From positions 310,001 to 374,000 of the forward strand of contig NZ_AP022581.1 of assembly GCF_010731535.1 (NCBI RefSeq): DNA of 64,000 bases, read 5' to 3'. Within the stretch, counting starts at the first letter, position 1. Every line of letters begins with the position of its first letter. Both the position numbers and the translations under genes were made by a program. The notes beneath the pieces were generated by a model. That model searched no databases, had not been told where the DNA came from, and saw only the letters and a list, made by a program, of their open reading frames with translations. Shown in pieces: positions 1-8,009 of this stretch. Source of the stretch: Mycobacterium lacus (GTDB taxonomy: Bacteria; Actinomycetota; Actinomycetes; Mycobacteriales; Mycobacteriaceae).

Positions 1-34
1 GGTTTCTGTCGGTGGCGGCTCATAGTATTGGGGT

Positions 35-1392
35 ATGGGTTCGAGCACGCGCGAGGAGATCGTTGAGGTCTGCGACGCGCTCGATCATGATGTGGACCGC
101 TTGTGCGGCTTGTCGTTTGATGTGTTGACCACCCCGGAGCGGTTGGGGTTTCTGGAGAAACTCGAAGACGAGGCGCGTCGGCTGCCGGTGGCTCGGCATG
201 GGTTGATCAATCAGCTCGCCGAGCGGGCCGGCGAGGAGGAGTTGGGCGGCAAGCTGGGGTCGGTGTTGGCCAGCCGGTTGGGTGTCACCCGGGGTGAGGC
301 CAGCCGGCGGGTGGCCGAGGCTGCCGATCTGGGTGAGCGGCGGGCGTTGACCGGTCAGCCGTTGGCGCCGCGGCTGACCGCGACCGCGGCGGCGCAGCGG
401 GCGGGCCGGATCGGTGACGGGCATGTTCGGGTGATCCGTGATGTCGTTCGCCGCCTGCCGGTCGGTGTTGATGTGGAGACCCAAGACCAGGCCGAGGCCC
501 ATCTGGCCCGGTTGGCCACCCAGTTTCGCCCCGACCAGGTGGCCAGGCTGGCCGCGCGGTTGATGGACTGCCTTAACCCCGACGGCGACTTCTCCGAGGA
601 GGATCGGGCGCGCCGGCGCTGGTGGTGGGCAAGCACGATGTCGACGGGATGTCACGGATCAGTGGCTATCTGACGCCCGAGGCGCGGGCCACCGTGGAGG
701 CGGTGCTGGCCAGGCTGGCCGCCCCGGGCATGTGCAACCCCACCGATGAGACGCCGGTCATCGACGGCGCGCCGTCGGAACAGGCCGTGCGGCACGACAC
801 CCGCAGCACCGCGCAGCGCAACCACGATGGTCTCAACGCCGCGCTGCGCGCGCTGCTGGCCTCCGGAAAGCTGGGCCAGCACAACGGGTTGCCGGCCAGC
901 ATCATCGTGACCACCACGCTCAACGACCTCGAGGCCGCCGCCGGCAAGGGGCGCACCGGCGCCGGCGGCATGCTGCCCATATCCGATGTGATCCGCCTGG
1001 CCCGCCACGCCCACCACTACTTGGCGATCTTCGACCAGGGCAAGGCCCTGGCGCTGTATCACACCACACGCCTGGCCTCCCCCGGGCAACGAATTGTCCT
1101 GTACGCCAAGGACCGCGGGTGCACCGCGCCGGGATGCGACGTGTCCGGCTACTACTGCGAGGTGCACCACTGCACCCCCTACGCCCACTGCCATACCACC
1201 GACGTCAACGACCTGACCTTCGCCTGCGGCGGGCATCACCCACTGGCCGAACAAGGCTGGACCACCCGAAAACGCAAAGACGGCACCACCGAATGGATCC
1301 CACCGCCGCACCTCGACCACGGCCAGCCGAGGACCAACAGCTACCACCACCCCGAAAAACTACTGGTGGACGAGGATGAAGACGACCCCTGA
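35..1392 (+). pseudogene. DUF222/HNH endonuclease (13E12-type), frameshifted
   Basis: Two open frames together make one member of the mycobacterial 13E12 family: an N-terminal DUF222 region (ATG 35 to about residue 195) and a C-terminal HNH nuclease region with [15 protein letters not shown] and [11 protein letters not shown]. The frame is lost near 617-622. The second half is open from GTG 622 to the stop at 1392 and starts with GKHDVDGM, which in family members directly follows the RARRR run seen just before the break. Joined, the product would be about 450 aa, the usual family length, so a single indel explains it. It may be a true pseudogene, a sequencing error or, less likely, recoding. 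The native role of the family is unknown; copies are dispersed and some are linked to repeats. Confidence 0.8.
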
Positions 1393-1637
1393 GTCGCCAC
1401 GCTTGCTTGACTGGGCGGCGAACTATTCATGTTCGCGTGATGCTGCGCAATACCGACACGATCATTCGAGTAGCGGACGATTGTGGCCTAATCCGCTGAG
1501 CGCGCGGCGAAAAACCGGGCGGTCCCGTTCATCGCTGGCTCGGCCTGGTCGTTCACCGGCCAAACCTCCGCACCAGAAAGGCCCCGGCGTGACGCCACCG
1601 AGGCGAGATGCGCACGGAAAACAGCGGATTGAAGACT

Positions 1638-1703
1638 GCAGTAACGCGCCTTGAGTTGCTTGATGGCTTCGATCTCCCACCGCGTCCTTGCGGTGTCGAG
1701 CAT
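1638..1703 (-). pseudogene. 5' stub of a SnoaL-like (NTF2-fold) gene
   Basis: Reading leftwards from ATG 1703, which has a GAAGGGA ribosome site just upstream, the first 22 codons encode a stretch with RWEIEAIKQLKARYC. This is the typical opening of mycobacterial SnoaL-like proteins of about 130-150 aa. Homology stops near 1638 and the frame runs on as unrelated sequence to 1488. I infer a truncated gene that once diverged from the acyl-CoA dehydrogenase at 1806 and shared its promoter region. About 245 nt (1393-1637) between this stub and the HNH gene show nothing else I can identify. Confidence 0.55.
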
Positions 1704-1757
1704 TCCGATCCCTTCACGCACCCCATAACCAAATTGCGAGATTGCTACTTCCGTAGC

Positions 1758-1774
1758 CGAGAATGATATTCTCG
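1758..1774. promoter_or_regulatory. Palindromic operator, perfect copy
   Basis: CGAGAATGATATTCTCG is a perfect 17-bp palindrome (half-sites GAGAAT and ATTCTC, 3-bp spacer). It lies 31 bp before the ATG at 1806 and 54 bp from the divergent SnoaL stub start. The same 15-bp core recurs at 25616-25630, with weaker copies at 7622, 7800, 25422 and 25444. Spacing and symmetry fit a dimeric TetR- or FadR-like repressor; I do not recognise the regulator. Confidence 0.65.
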
Positions 1775-1805
1775 CATCGGTGATGGGCGACGGGAAGGCA
1801 CCTTC

Positions 1806-2804
1806 ATGCTGTTGGAATTCGATGCCGATCAGCGGCTGTGGCAGCACACGGTGCGCGATGCCATCGCCAAGCAGTGTCCGCCGTCGCTGGTGCGTGCGGT
1901 GGCCGACGATGGCGTCGACCCGAGCCCGTTGTGGAACGTCTATGTGGAGCTCGGCTGGACCGAGCTCCACGAGCCGGCCAGCGCGGTGGAGCTGGCGATC
2001 GTGTTCGAAGAGCTCGGCCGGGCCACCGATCCCAGCCCCTTCCTGGCCACGATGAGCCAGTTCGCGCCGTTGGCGTGGGGTCACTTCGACCCGCACCAGT
2101 CGGGTGCCGCGGCGTACAACGGGGTGTCGGCGCACCGGGACGCCGATGGTTGGGTGTTGGACGGTAGCGCGCGCCATGTGCTCGACGGCGATCGCGCCGA
2201 CAAGCTGGCGGTGGTGACCGACGCCGGGGTGTTCATCGTCGGGTCCGATCAGGTGTCGGCCCGGCGTTGCGCCGTTTTCGATCCGGTGCTGCATGTCGCT
2301 GACCTGTCATTCTGCGGCGTCCGCGTGCCCGACAGCGTCCGGGTAACCGCTGACCGGGAGCGGGCGCATCATGTTGCGCTGACGGGTATGGCGATGACGA
2401 TGGTCGGCGCGTGCCAACGCATCCTCGATCTGGTCCTCGAGCATGTCCGCAGCCGTCATCAGTTCGGCGTGCCAATCGGCTCTTTCCAGGCCGTCCAGCA
2501 CAAGGCCGCGGACATGCACGTCGCTGTGGAGCGCGCTCGGGCGCTGGCGTACTACGCCGCGTTGACGATCGCCGCCGACGACCCGCGGCGGCGGTTGGCG
2601 GCCGCGATGGCCAAGGCATCGGCGGGTGAGTGCCAGTCGCTGGTGTTCCGCCACGGCCTACAGCTCTTCGGCGCCATGGGGTTCACCTGGGAGAACGACC
2701 TGCAGTTCGCGCTCAAGCGAGCCAAGGCCGGTGAGCTGATGCTGGGCGGCGCCGCCGAGCATCGCGCGCGGATCGCCGAGGAGTACCGTGCAGCTGACTT
2801 TTGA
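1806..2804 (+). CDS. Acyl-CoA dehydrogenase, short subunit of a probable heteromeric pair
   Basis: 332-aa flavin-dependent acyl-CoA dehydrogenase (FadE class) that would oxidise an acyl-CoA to the 2-enoyl-CoA. The C-terminal half is typical: RHQFGVPIGSFQAVQHKAADM, then LQLFGAMGFTWENDL in the helix-bundle domain. It is shorter than usual (about 380-400 aa) and the N-terminal part is less conserved. It overlaps the next acyl-CoA dehydrogenase by 17 bp. Paired short and long FadE genes of this kind often encode alpha2-beta2 enzymes acting on steroid side chains or other bulky acyl-CoAs (known for FadE28/FadE29-type pairs), so I infer a heteromer. ATG 1806 follows a GGGAAGG site. The operator at 1758 probably controls both genes. 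Substrate not determinable. Confidence 0.85.
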   Translation: MLLEFDADQRLWQHTVRDAIAKQCPPSLVRAVADDGVDPSPLWNVYVELGWTELHEPASAVELAIVFEELGRATDPSPFLATMSQFAPLAWGHFDPHQSGAAAYNGVSAHRDADGWVLDGSARHVLDGDRADKLAVVTDAGVFIVGSDQVSARRCAVFDPVLHVADLSFCGVRVPDSVRVTADRERAHHVALTGMAMTMVGACQRILDLVLEHVRSRHQFGVPIGSFQAVQHKAADMHVAVERARALAYYAALTIAADDPRRRLAAAMAKASAGECQSLVFRHGLQLFGAMGFTWENDLQFALKRAKAGELMLGGAAEHRARIAEEYRAADF

Positions 2805-3963
2805 ATCCGATGTCGAGGCGTTCCGTGCGGAGTTTGCGTCCTTCCTCGACGAGAATCTGCCTCCCGCAGGCGAAACGCGCGAGCGTCCCCGGTCGGTCTC
2901 CCATATGCCACCGTGGGCGCGTCGCTGGCAGCGCCTGCTCTTCGACAGCGGCTGGCTATTGCCCGGTCAGCCACCGGAATTCGGCGGCCGCAACGCGACC
3001 GTGCTGCAGCAATTCGTCTACCTGGAGGAACTCAGCCGCCGGCGGATCTACCACAGCTTCAACCCGCAGGGCGTGAACATCGTTGCGGCGTCACTGTTGT
3101 CGTTCGGCAGCGAGGAGCAAAAACACCGCTGGGCGGTGCCGATCCTCCGGGCCGAAATCACCGCCTCGTTGGGGATGAGCGAGCCGAGTGCAGGGTCCGA
3201 TCTGGCGTCGCTGCGTACTCGGGCTGTGCTCGAGGACGATCACTACGTCGTCAACGGCCAGAAAGTATGGACCTCCGGAGCACACGACGCCGACGTGTTG
3301 TTGACGTTTGTGCGAACCGATCCGGATGCGCCAAAACACAAGGGCATCAGCGCATTGCTGATACCGACCGAAACCCCCGGCATCGTGCGCCGGCCCTTCC
3401 CGTCGATCTGCGCGGCCGATGACCTGGACTTCAACGAGGTGTTCTTCTCCGACGTGCGGGTGCCGGCGGAGAACCTGGTTGGGCGGGAGAACCAGGGTTG
3501 GCAGGTGGCCAACGGGTCGCTTGGTCATGAGCGCACGATGATGTGGCTGGGCTTCGTGGATCGACTCGAGAACGTGATCGCCGACTTCCGTCCCACGACG
3601 GCGCGCGAGCGCGACCATTACTCCACCACGATCATGGACAAACATGCCCTCCGCCTGTTGGGTTCGGTGGCCCTGGCACGCGCCGCCCGCGGCGAAGACG
3701 ATGTGGCCGCGCTGTCGGTGCTCAAGCTGCTCGGTTCCGAAGCCGAGCTGCGCGCGTGCGAACAGGCCCTGGAGGCCGCCGGGCCGGACGGCCTGATCCA
3801 CCCCGCGCTGAGCGGTCCGTACGCGCCGATGAACCTCGACCACTATTTCGGCAGCTGGTTCGAGCGTTATGCCCGAAGCTTTTCCGGCACCATCGCCGGC
3901 GGAACTTCCGAGATCCAGCGCAACATCATCGCCCAGCGACTGCTTGGCCTCCCTCGCGGCTAG
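2788..3963 (+). CDS. Acyl-CoA dehydrogenase, long subunit
   Basis: 391-aa acyl-CoA dehydrogenase of near-normal length. Visible signatures are the flavin/substrate segment GMSEPSAGSDLASLRTRA, the middle beta-domain, and the C-terminal GTIAGGTSEIQRNIIAQRL. The position that carries the catalytic Glu in medium-chain enzymes (YEGTSQ) is Gly here (AGGTSE), so any catalytic base must lie elsewhere, as in other heteromeric FadE subunits. GTG 2788 follows GAGGAG and lies inside the end of the preceding gene, showing translational coupling. The gene ends just before a long hairpin at 3964-4025. Confidence 0.87.
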   Translation: MQLTFESDVEAFRAEFASFLDENLPPAGETRERPRSVSHMPPWARRWQRLLFDSGWLLPGQPPEFGGRNATVLQQFVYLEELSRRRIYHSFNPQGVNIVAASLLSFGSEEQKHRWAVPILRAEITASLGMSEPSAGSDLASLRTRAVLEDDHYVVNGQKVWTSGAHDADVLLTFVRTDPDAPKHKGISALLIPTETPGIVRRPFPSICAADDLDFNEVFFSDVRVPAENLVGRENQGWQVANGSLGHERTMMWLGFVDRLENVIADFRPTTARERDHYSTTIMDKHALRLLGSVALARAARGEDDVAALSVLKLLGSEAELRACEQALEAAGPDGLIHPALSGPYAPMNLDHYFGSWFERYARSFSGTIAGGTSEIQRNIIAQRLLGLPRG

Positions 3964-4025
3964 CGCGAGCAGACGCGAAAGCTCGCGACACGCCGACTAA
4001 TTGGGCGCCTTTGCGTCTGCTCGCG
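3964..4025. terminator. Convergent-end hairpin, GCGAGCAG family
   Basis: A 13-bp perfect stem (CGCGAGCAGACGC with its complement at 4013-4025) continues after a one-base bulge into AAAG/CTTT. It sits between the stops of two convergent genes (3963 and 4048). There is no long T-tract, as is usual for mycobacterial terminators. The stem base is shared with hairpins at 37926 and 42625. Confidence 0.65.
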
Positions 4026-4047
4026 GTAGACGCCGCGGGCGCGATTC

Positions 4048-4680
4048 CTAGACTGGGTCGAACTTGGTGATCAGCCAGTTGCCGTTGATCCGGGTCAAGC
4101 TCACCAGCACGCTGCTGGCCGCCATCGACGGATCGGGCCTGTCCTTGCTTGTGGTGCTCTGGTCGACGAACACCAGAACCACGGCCGAATCCGGATGCAA
4201 CTCCGATACCGCGGCGCCCATCACGTGGGCGGTCGTTTTCAGCGACTTCTGTTTGGCGGCCGGAGCCACGATCTGCTCGGTGAATTGGTTGTAGTACGAC
4301 AGGAATTCACCGGAAAGGTGCGACTTGGCGGTGGCAAAATCCTTGTCGAGCGATTCGGGCGAGTAGGACAGCAACGCGACCGTTCCGTTGGACGCCGCGC
4401 TGATCACCGCCCGGGCGACGGCGGGGTCAGTGCGTTGATTTGGCTGGTACCGCTTGAAGTACAGCCACGTCGTGGCACCGCCAGACGTCAGCAGCAACAC
4501 GACCAGAATCACGGGGACGAGTTTCACGTTGCGCAGCAGGCGCGACCGCCGGGCGGAGTCATCATCTTCGGCGGGCAGCTCCGTCGCCGACTCGTCGACC
4601 GCGGTTTCGGCCCCGTCCGGATCGTCCTCGACCGCCTCGGCGGCCTCGTTGGTTTCGATGTCGCGGGTGTCATCGGTCAC
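4048..4680 (-). CDS. Mce-associated membrane protein (Mas), downstream partner
   Basis: 210 aa from GTG 4680, whose GTGA overlaps the stop of the upstream partner. An acidic N-terminal tail (1-45) is followed by one membrane segment (about 54-74) and a C-terminal extracytoplasmic domain of about 135 aa that resembles an NTF2/SnoaL-like fold and ends [10 protein letters not shown]. This is the architecture of Mce-associated proteins found beside mce operons; a role in assembling or stabilising the importer is inferred from that family. It is paralogous to the protein at 19322-19960: [20 protein letters not shown] and KFDP are shared. An upstream start at 4749 is possible but would lie deep inside the partner gene. 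Confidence 0.82.
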   Translation of the reverse strand: MTDDTRDIETNEAAEAVEDDPDGAETAVDESATELPAEDDDSARRSRLLRNVKLVPVILVVLLLTSGGATTWLYFKRYQPNQRTDPAVARAVISAASNGTVALLSYSPESLDKDFATAKSHLSGEFLSYYNQFTEQIVAPAAKQKSLKTTAHVMGAAVSELHPDSAVVLVFVDQSTTSKDRPDPSMAASSVLVSLTRINGNWLITKFDPV

Positions 4681-5399
4681 GGTACGAACTCGACTTTCGA
4701 CATCTTGTACTGTCCGCCCTCTTCGGTCACGGTTACGCGGAGCCGCCACACACGCGGTTCGTCCTTGGCGCCTATGGAATTGGTGACCCGCGATGTCGCC
4801 GAAACCAGTACCGATGCGGAATGTTCGTGCATGGATTCGATGGCGGCCGCGTTGACCGTTCCCTGGGTGACCACTTTGGACTGCTCGACCACCGACGCGA
4901 AATCCTTTGCGCGCTGGCCGAAGTCGTCCCTGAACTGGCCGGTGGAGCTGTCAAGCACGCGCTGGACGTCTTCCTGGGCTTTCTTGAAGTCCATGGTGGT
5001 CATGTTGACGACGCCCTGCCTGGCCCCCGCGACGAAGTTCGCGGCGCGCTGCGTTCGCTCGGCGGCGTCTCGGTCTTGCCACAAGATGTATCCGCTGACT
5101 CCGGCAAGGGCGCAGATGAGAACGATCGTGGCCGCCTTGGAGATCGCCGACAGTGACGGCAACCGTCGTCGCCCGCCGGCCTGCCCGGATTCGGGTTCCG
5201 CGGCTGCGAGGGTCTTGTCGGCGGTCTCGGCGGCCTCGGCCGCCGCCGCGCGCCGCAGCCTGGCCGCGCGGGCGCGGGCGCGCGCGGCGGCGGCCAGCGC
5301 TTCGGCTTCGGCTGCTTCTGCTTCGGCCTCTTCGATCAACGCCATCGCGTCGGCCTTCGACGGGGCTAAATCTTCCGGCGGTTCTTTCGCCTCAGCCAT
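4677..5399 (-). CDS. Mce-associated membrane protein (Mas), upstream partner
   Basis: 240 aa. Residues 15-60 are an Ala/Glu/Arg-rich predicted coiled coil, followed by a membrane segment at about 89-107 and an extracytoplasmic domain ending [11 protein letters not shown]. It has the same plan as the protein at 19957-20784, which ends LKMSKVDFLQ, so the two are paralogues. Translation is coupled to the next gene through a GTGA overlap. ATG 5399 is chosen; GTG 5411 is an in-frame alternative. Because it faces away from the mce operon at 9282, it needs its own promoter in the 5400-5443 gap or transcription from the secreted-protein gene upstream. Confidence 0.8.
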   Translation of the reverse strand: MAEAKEPPEDLAPSKADAMALIEEAEAEAAEAEALAAAARARARAARLRRAAAAEAAETADKTLAAAEPESGQAGGRRRLPSLSAISKAATIVLICALAGVSGYILWQDRDAAERTQRAANFVAGARQGVVNMTTMDFKKAQEDVQRVLDSSTGQFRDDFGQRAKDFASVVEQSKVVTQGTVNAAAIESMHEHSASVLVSATSRVTNSIGAKDEPRVWRLRVTVTEEGGQYKMSKVEFVP

Positions 5400-5443
5400 C
5401 GCGCATACCACCCGTCACCAACATCATCGATCGAACTCCGGCA

Positions 5444-5872
5444 CTACCATCGCACGAGCGAGAAGGGGTAGGTGTGGGTGCCTCCTGGTCCGCCGCCGCA
5501 TCCCGTGTCGAACGTGGAGACCACCTGGCCGCCCAGTGAGGCTGCATCCCACGAATAGACGTCATGTGAGGGAAAGAACTGGATCACGCAGCGCACACCA
5601 TCGGGCACGTCGACGCTCATGGTGTAGCGACCATCCGCCAGGTAAGCATTTCCGTCGTAGGGCGCCGCTTGCCCGTTGGGTTGCGGTATCGCTTCTATAT
5701 GTAGGCATCCCGGCTCGTTGCTGGTGCACGCCCGAATCGCCCAAAGCCAGCTGTGGCCAGGATCGCGGTCGGTGTCCAACCGGTAGTTGCCGACCACCAT
5801 GTCCGCGCGGGCGGCCGGCGTAAGAGTCAGCGTGGCCATGGCAAGCCCAAGGCTTAGGGCTAATGTCCTCAC
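5444..5872 (-). CDS. Small secreted protein of unknown function
   Basis: 142 aa from GTG 5872, which has a GGGAG site 8 nt upstream; ATG 5887 is the alternative. The signal peptide is clear (RTLALSLGLAMATLTLTPAARA, cleavage expected after ARA). The mature part is about 115 residues with Cys in RACTSNEPGC, GVRCV and TGCGG, suggesting disulfides in the cell envelope. It lies 44 bp upstream of the Mas pair on the same strand and is likely co-transcribed with it. Similar small exported proteins surround the second Mas pair. I do not recognise a named family. Confidence 0.75.
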   Translation of the reverse strand: MRTLALSLGLAMATLTLTPAARADMVVGNYRLDTDRDPGHSWLWAIRACTSNEPGCLHIEAIPQPNGQAAPYDGNAYLADGRYTMSVDVPDGVRCVIQFFPSHDVYSWDAASLGGQVVSTFDTGCGGGPGGTHTYPFSLVRW

Positions 5873-6020
5873 CGGTCTGTCTCCCATCTCTGCGAACGCG
5901 CTCGGCGGGCTTGGCCTGAATATAAGGCGCGGTCACGCTGAACACGACTACTCGGAAAAATCTCGGCACTCACGGCCCACCATCTCTGGCGGTGCCCCCA
6001 AGTTGGGTGGCGAAGCGGCC

Positions 6021-6828
6021 CAGGCCCGACGGGTCGTGGTTTGCCATCGCCTACGAAATCCAAACCGCTCGCCCTCCTTGAAGTGGATCCCATCAGTTCG
6101 ACGTCTTCGGAGAAGGTCTGGCCATCACCGGGCGCTGCGGTGAAGTAGCGCAGGAACTCTTCGGCCGCGGGGTCGAGCGGGGTTTCGCGCCGCGTGTTGA
6201 GTAGCGCTCGTAGGCCGGGGTGCTGTGAAAGCCATTCCAGCGCATGGGCGGTCAGGACCGTCGTGGTCTCGAAGCCACCACGGATGACAAACCCCAGGTT
6301 CCCGAATGTTTCCAGATCGGGAGCGGGCTCGCCGTCGATGCGCATTTCGAGCAGGGCGCTGACCAGACCGGGTCGGGGATTGGCGCGTATCTCGATCATG
6401 TTGTTGACCAGATCGAGCCCGATCTGCGGTGCAACTCGGCAACTCGTTGGATGTCCGGGCTGTGCTCGGGGGTGTAGACCGCGGCATGCGTCGGCTCGCT
6501 GTAGATCTTCCATTTCTTCAACGGGATGCCCATGAGCGCCAGCGGCAGAACGGCGGGCACGACGTTGGCCAGATCGTCGACGAATTCGATGCTGCCTTCC
6601 TCGATCCTGTCGTCGAGGCGGGCGCGCGCCACCTCGTCGATGAATGGCGCCCAGCGCCTGACAGCGGCCGGTGACAGATAAGGGGTTCAGGACGTTGCGA
6701 TAGATGCGGTGCTCAGGGCCGTCCATCTCGAGGATGCCCCCGCGCACCCCGTTGATGCGCCTAACCGTCGGGATCGAAATGCCTTTCTAGCCACGGCGTT
6801 CGTTGTTGACGTCGTGGTCGTTGGACAC
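6021..6828 (-). pseudogene. Cytochrome P450, degenerate
   Basis: P450 fragments lie in several frames. A GTG start at 6828, 17 bp after the SDR stop, opens a 13-codon piece with a stop. Then come RRINGVRGGILEMDGPEHR, a frameshift to LANVVPAVLPLALMGIP, another shift to an I-helix region with GGFETTTV, then EEFLRYFTAAPG (K/ExxR-to-beta region) and DVELMG. Homology ends around ANHDPS (near 6021-6045) and no FxxGxHxCxG haem loop follows, so the 3' end is deleted. The N-terminal 80 or so residues are also missing. It was presumably in an operon with the SDR gene. The 150 bp up to the next gene hold nothing recognisable. Confidence 0.85.
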
Positions 6829-6844
6829 CGCCGGGCACTCCTGC

Positions 6845-7546
6845 TCAGGTGTTTCGGCCGCCGTTGACGCCCAAAATCTGCCCGGTGATGTAGCCGGCCT
6901 CCTCGGACACCAGAAAGGCGCACGCCGCGGCGATGTCTTCCGGCCTGCCCATCCGGCGTACCGGGGTCTTCGCGATGTTCTGCTCGACGTCGCCGAGGAA
7001 CCCCCGCGCCTCGGCGGAGCGCAACATCGGGGTGTCGATGAAGCCCGGTGGCACGGCGTTGACCGTGATGCCGCTGGGCCCGTACTCGAGCGCCAAGGAT
7101 TTAGTGAGCCCGTTGACGGCTGATTTCGCCGCCACATAGTGAGCCATGTAGGGCTGGCCGGAATGCGCGCTCGACGACGAGATGTTGACGATCCGGCCCC
7201 ATCCGGCCTCGATCATGTCGGGCACCACCGCCTGGATCGTATGGAAAACGCCGTTGAGGTTGACGTCGATCACGCGCTGCCAGTCCTCGAACGTGATGTT
7301 GCTGAAACGCTGGAATCCGTCCAGGCCGGCGGCGTTGACCAGCACGGTGACCGGTCCCAGCCGGCCGCGGATTTCCGACAGCGCGGCATCCACCTGCGCG
7401 CGCTCCGTGACGTCGGCGGTGTAGGCGAGGTCCGTGTCGGATGGTTGGAGGTCGATGGTCGCCACGTCGAGGCCGTCGGCGCGCAGGCGCTGCGCGACGG
7501 CCCGGCCGATGCCGGAGCCGCCGCCGGTGACGACGGCGGTCTTCAC
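6845..7546 (-). CDS. Short-chain dehydrogenase/reductase (SDR)
   Basis: 233-aa classical SDR, intact. The NAD(P)-binding motif TGGGSGIG is at residues 8-15, NAAG is in the expected place, and the catalytic Ser-Tyr-Lys triad appears as ISSSSAHSGQPYMAHYVAAK. The C-terminus GYITGQILGVNGG is the usual family end. It would oxidise or reduce a hydroxy/keto group, in context probably a 3-hydroxyacyl-CoA or a ring hydroxyl. Start GTG 7546 follows AAAGG. Its former operon partner, the P450 at 6021-6828, is dead, while this gene has no visible lesion. A degenerate copy of the GAGAAT palindrome lies 76-90 bp upstream. Confidence 0.88.
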   Translation of the reverse strand: MKTAVVTGGGSGIGRAVAQRLRADGLDVATIDLQPSDTDLAYTADVTERAQVDAALSEIRGRLGPVTVLVNAAGLDGFQRFSNITFEDWQRVIDVNLNGVFHTIQAVVPDMIEAGWGRIVNISSSSAHSGQPYMAHYVAAKSAVNGLTKSLALEYGPSGITVNAVPPGFIDTPMLRSAEARGFLGDVEQNIAKTPVRRMGRPEDIAAACAFLVSEEAGYITGQILGVNGGRNT

Positions 7547-7621
7547 GTGGCGACCTTTGCGTACGCCTTTACGTATAACAGCCAGGCCGTCTCAATCATA
7601 AAGAATCTTCCTTTCAATTGT

Positions 7622-7636
7622 GAGAACCTTACTCTC
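7622..7636. promoter_or_regulatory. Palindromic operator, degenerate copy
   Basis: GAGAACCTTACTCTC keeps 10 of 12 half-site bases of GAGAAT-N3-ATTCTC with the same 3-bp spacer. It lies between the divergent SDR (start 7546) and the aldehyde dehydrogenase stub (start 7815). Weak on its own; supported by the perfect copies at 1759 and 25616. Confidence 0.4.
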
Positions 7637-7799
7637 ATCTGCGAGCGGCCGGCAAGCTTGCCCGAAAACTGCTGCTCGGCCTGCGCCGAGAGGTCCACGG
7701 CGCCTACCGCTGAGCGATTGCTTAGCTGGCGGGCAGGTCTGCGCCGTTTCAAGGACCTTCTTGAATTCGCTGACCTCGAATGTAAGATTCGCCAAGAAG

Positions 7800-7814
7800 G
7801 AGAATGAAATTATC
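7800..7814. promoter_or_regulatory. Palindromic operator copy overlapping a ribosome site
   Basis: GAGAATGAAATTATC matches the perfect palindrome at 1759 in 13 of 15 bases and 11 of 12 half-site bases. It directly abuts GTG 7815 and overlaps the AAGGAG ribosome site of the aldehyde dehydrogenase stub. An 8-bp inverted repeat (CCTTCTTG at 7756, CAAGAAGG at 7793) encloses the region just before it. Confidence 0.4.
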
Positions 7815-8009
7815 GTGATTGTTACCACACAAGGCGCCCGCACGCCTTCGCTGGCCGACCGCCGGCTGTTGATCAACGGCCGACTCGTCGCAGTCGGGCA
7901 GATCTTCTCGTCGATCAATCGCGCGACCGGTGCGGTCCTGGGACACGCCCCGGATGCCGGCGTGGCGGAGGCCGACGCCGCCGGGCCGGCTGGAGGAGCC
8001 CCGGCATGA
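7815..8009 (+). pseudogene. Aldehyde dehydrogenase, N-terminal stub
   Basis: From GTG 7815 (AAGGAG upstream) about 50 codons read like the start of an NAD-dependent aldehyde dehydrogenase: DRRLLINGRLV, SINRATGAVLGHAPDA, then EADAA. The frame then runs into GPAGGAPA and stops at 8009, overlapping the start of the CoA-transferase gene. About 440 residues, including the catalytic Cys and Glu, are gone. A deletion fused the first 50 codons to the leader of the next gene, which may now depend on the old aldehyde dehydrogenase promoter. Confidence 0.65.

Noticed and set aside
4195..5823. A 542-codon plus-strand frame opposite the Mas pair
   Set aside because: The opposite strand encodes recognisable Mas proteins with membrane segments and a GTGA junction; the plus-strand product has no domain.
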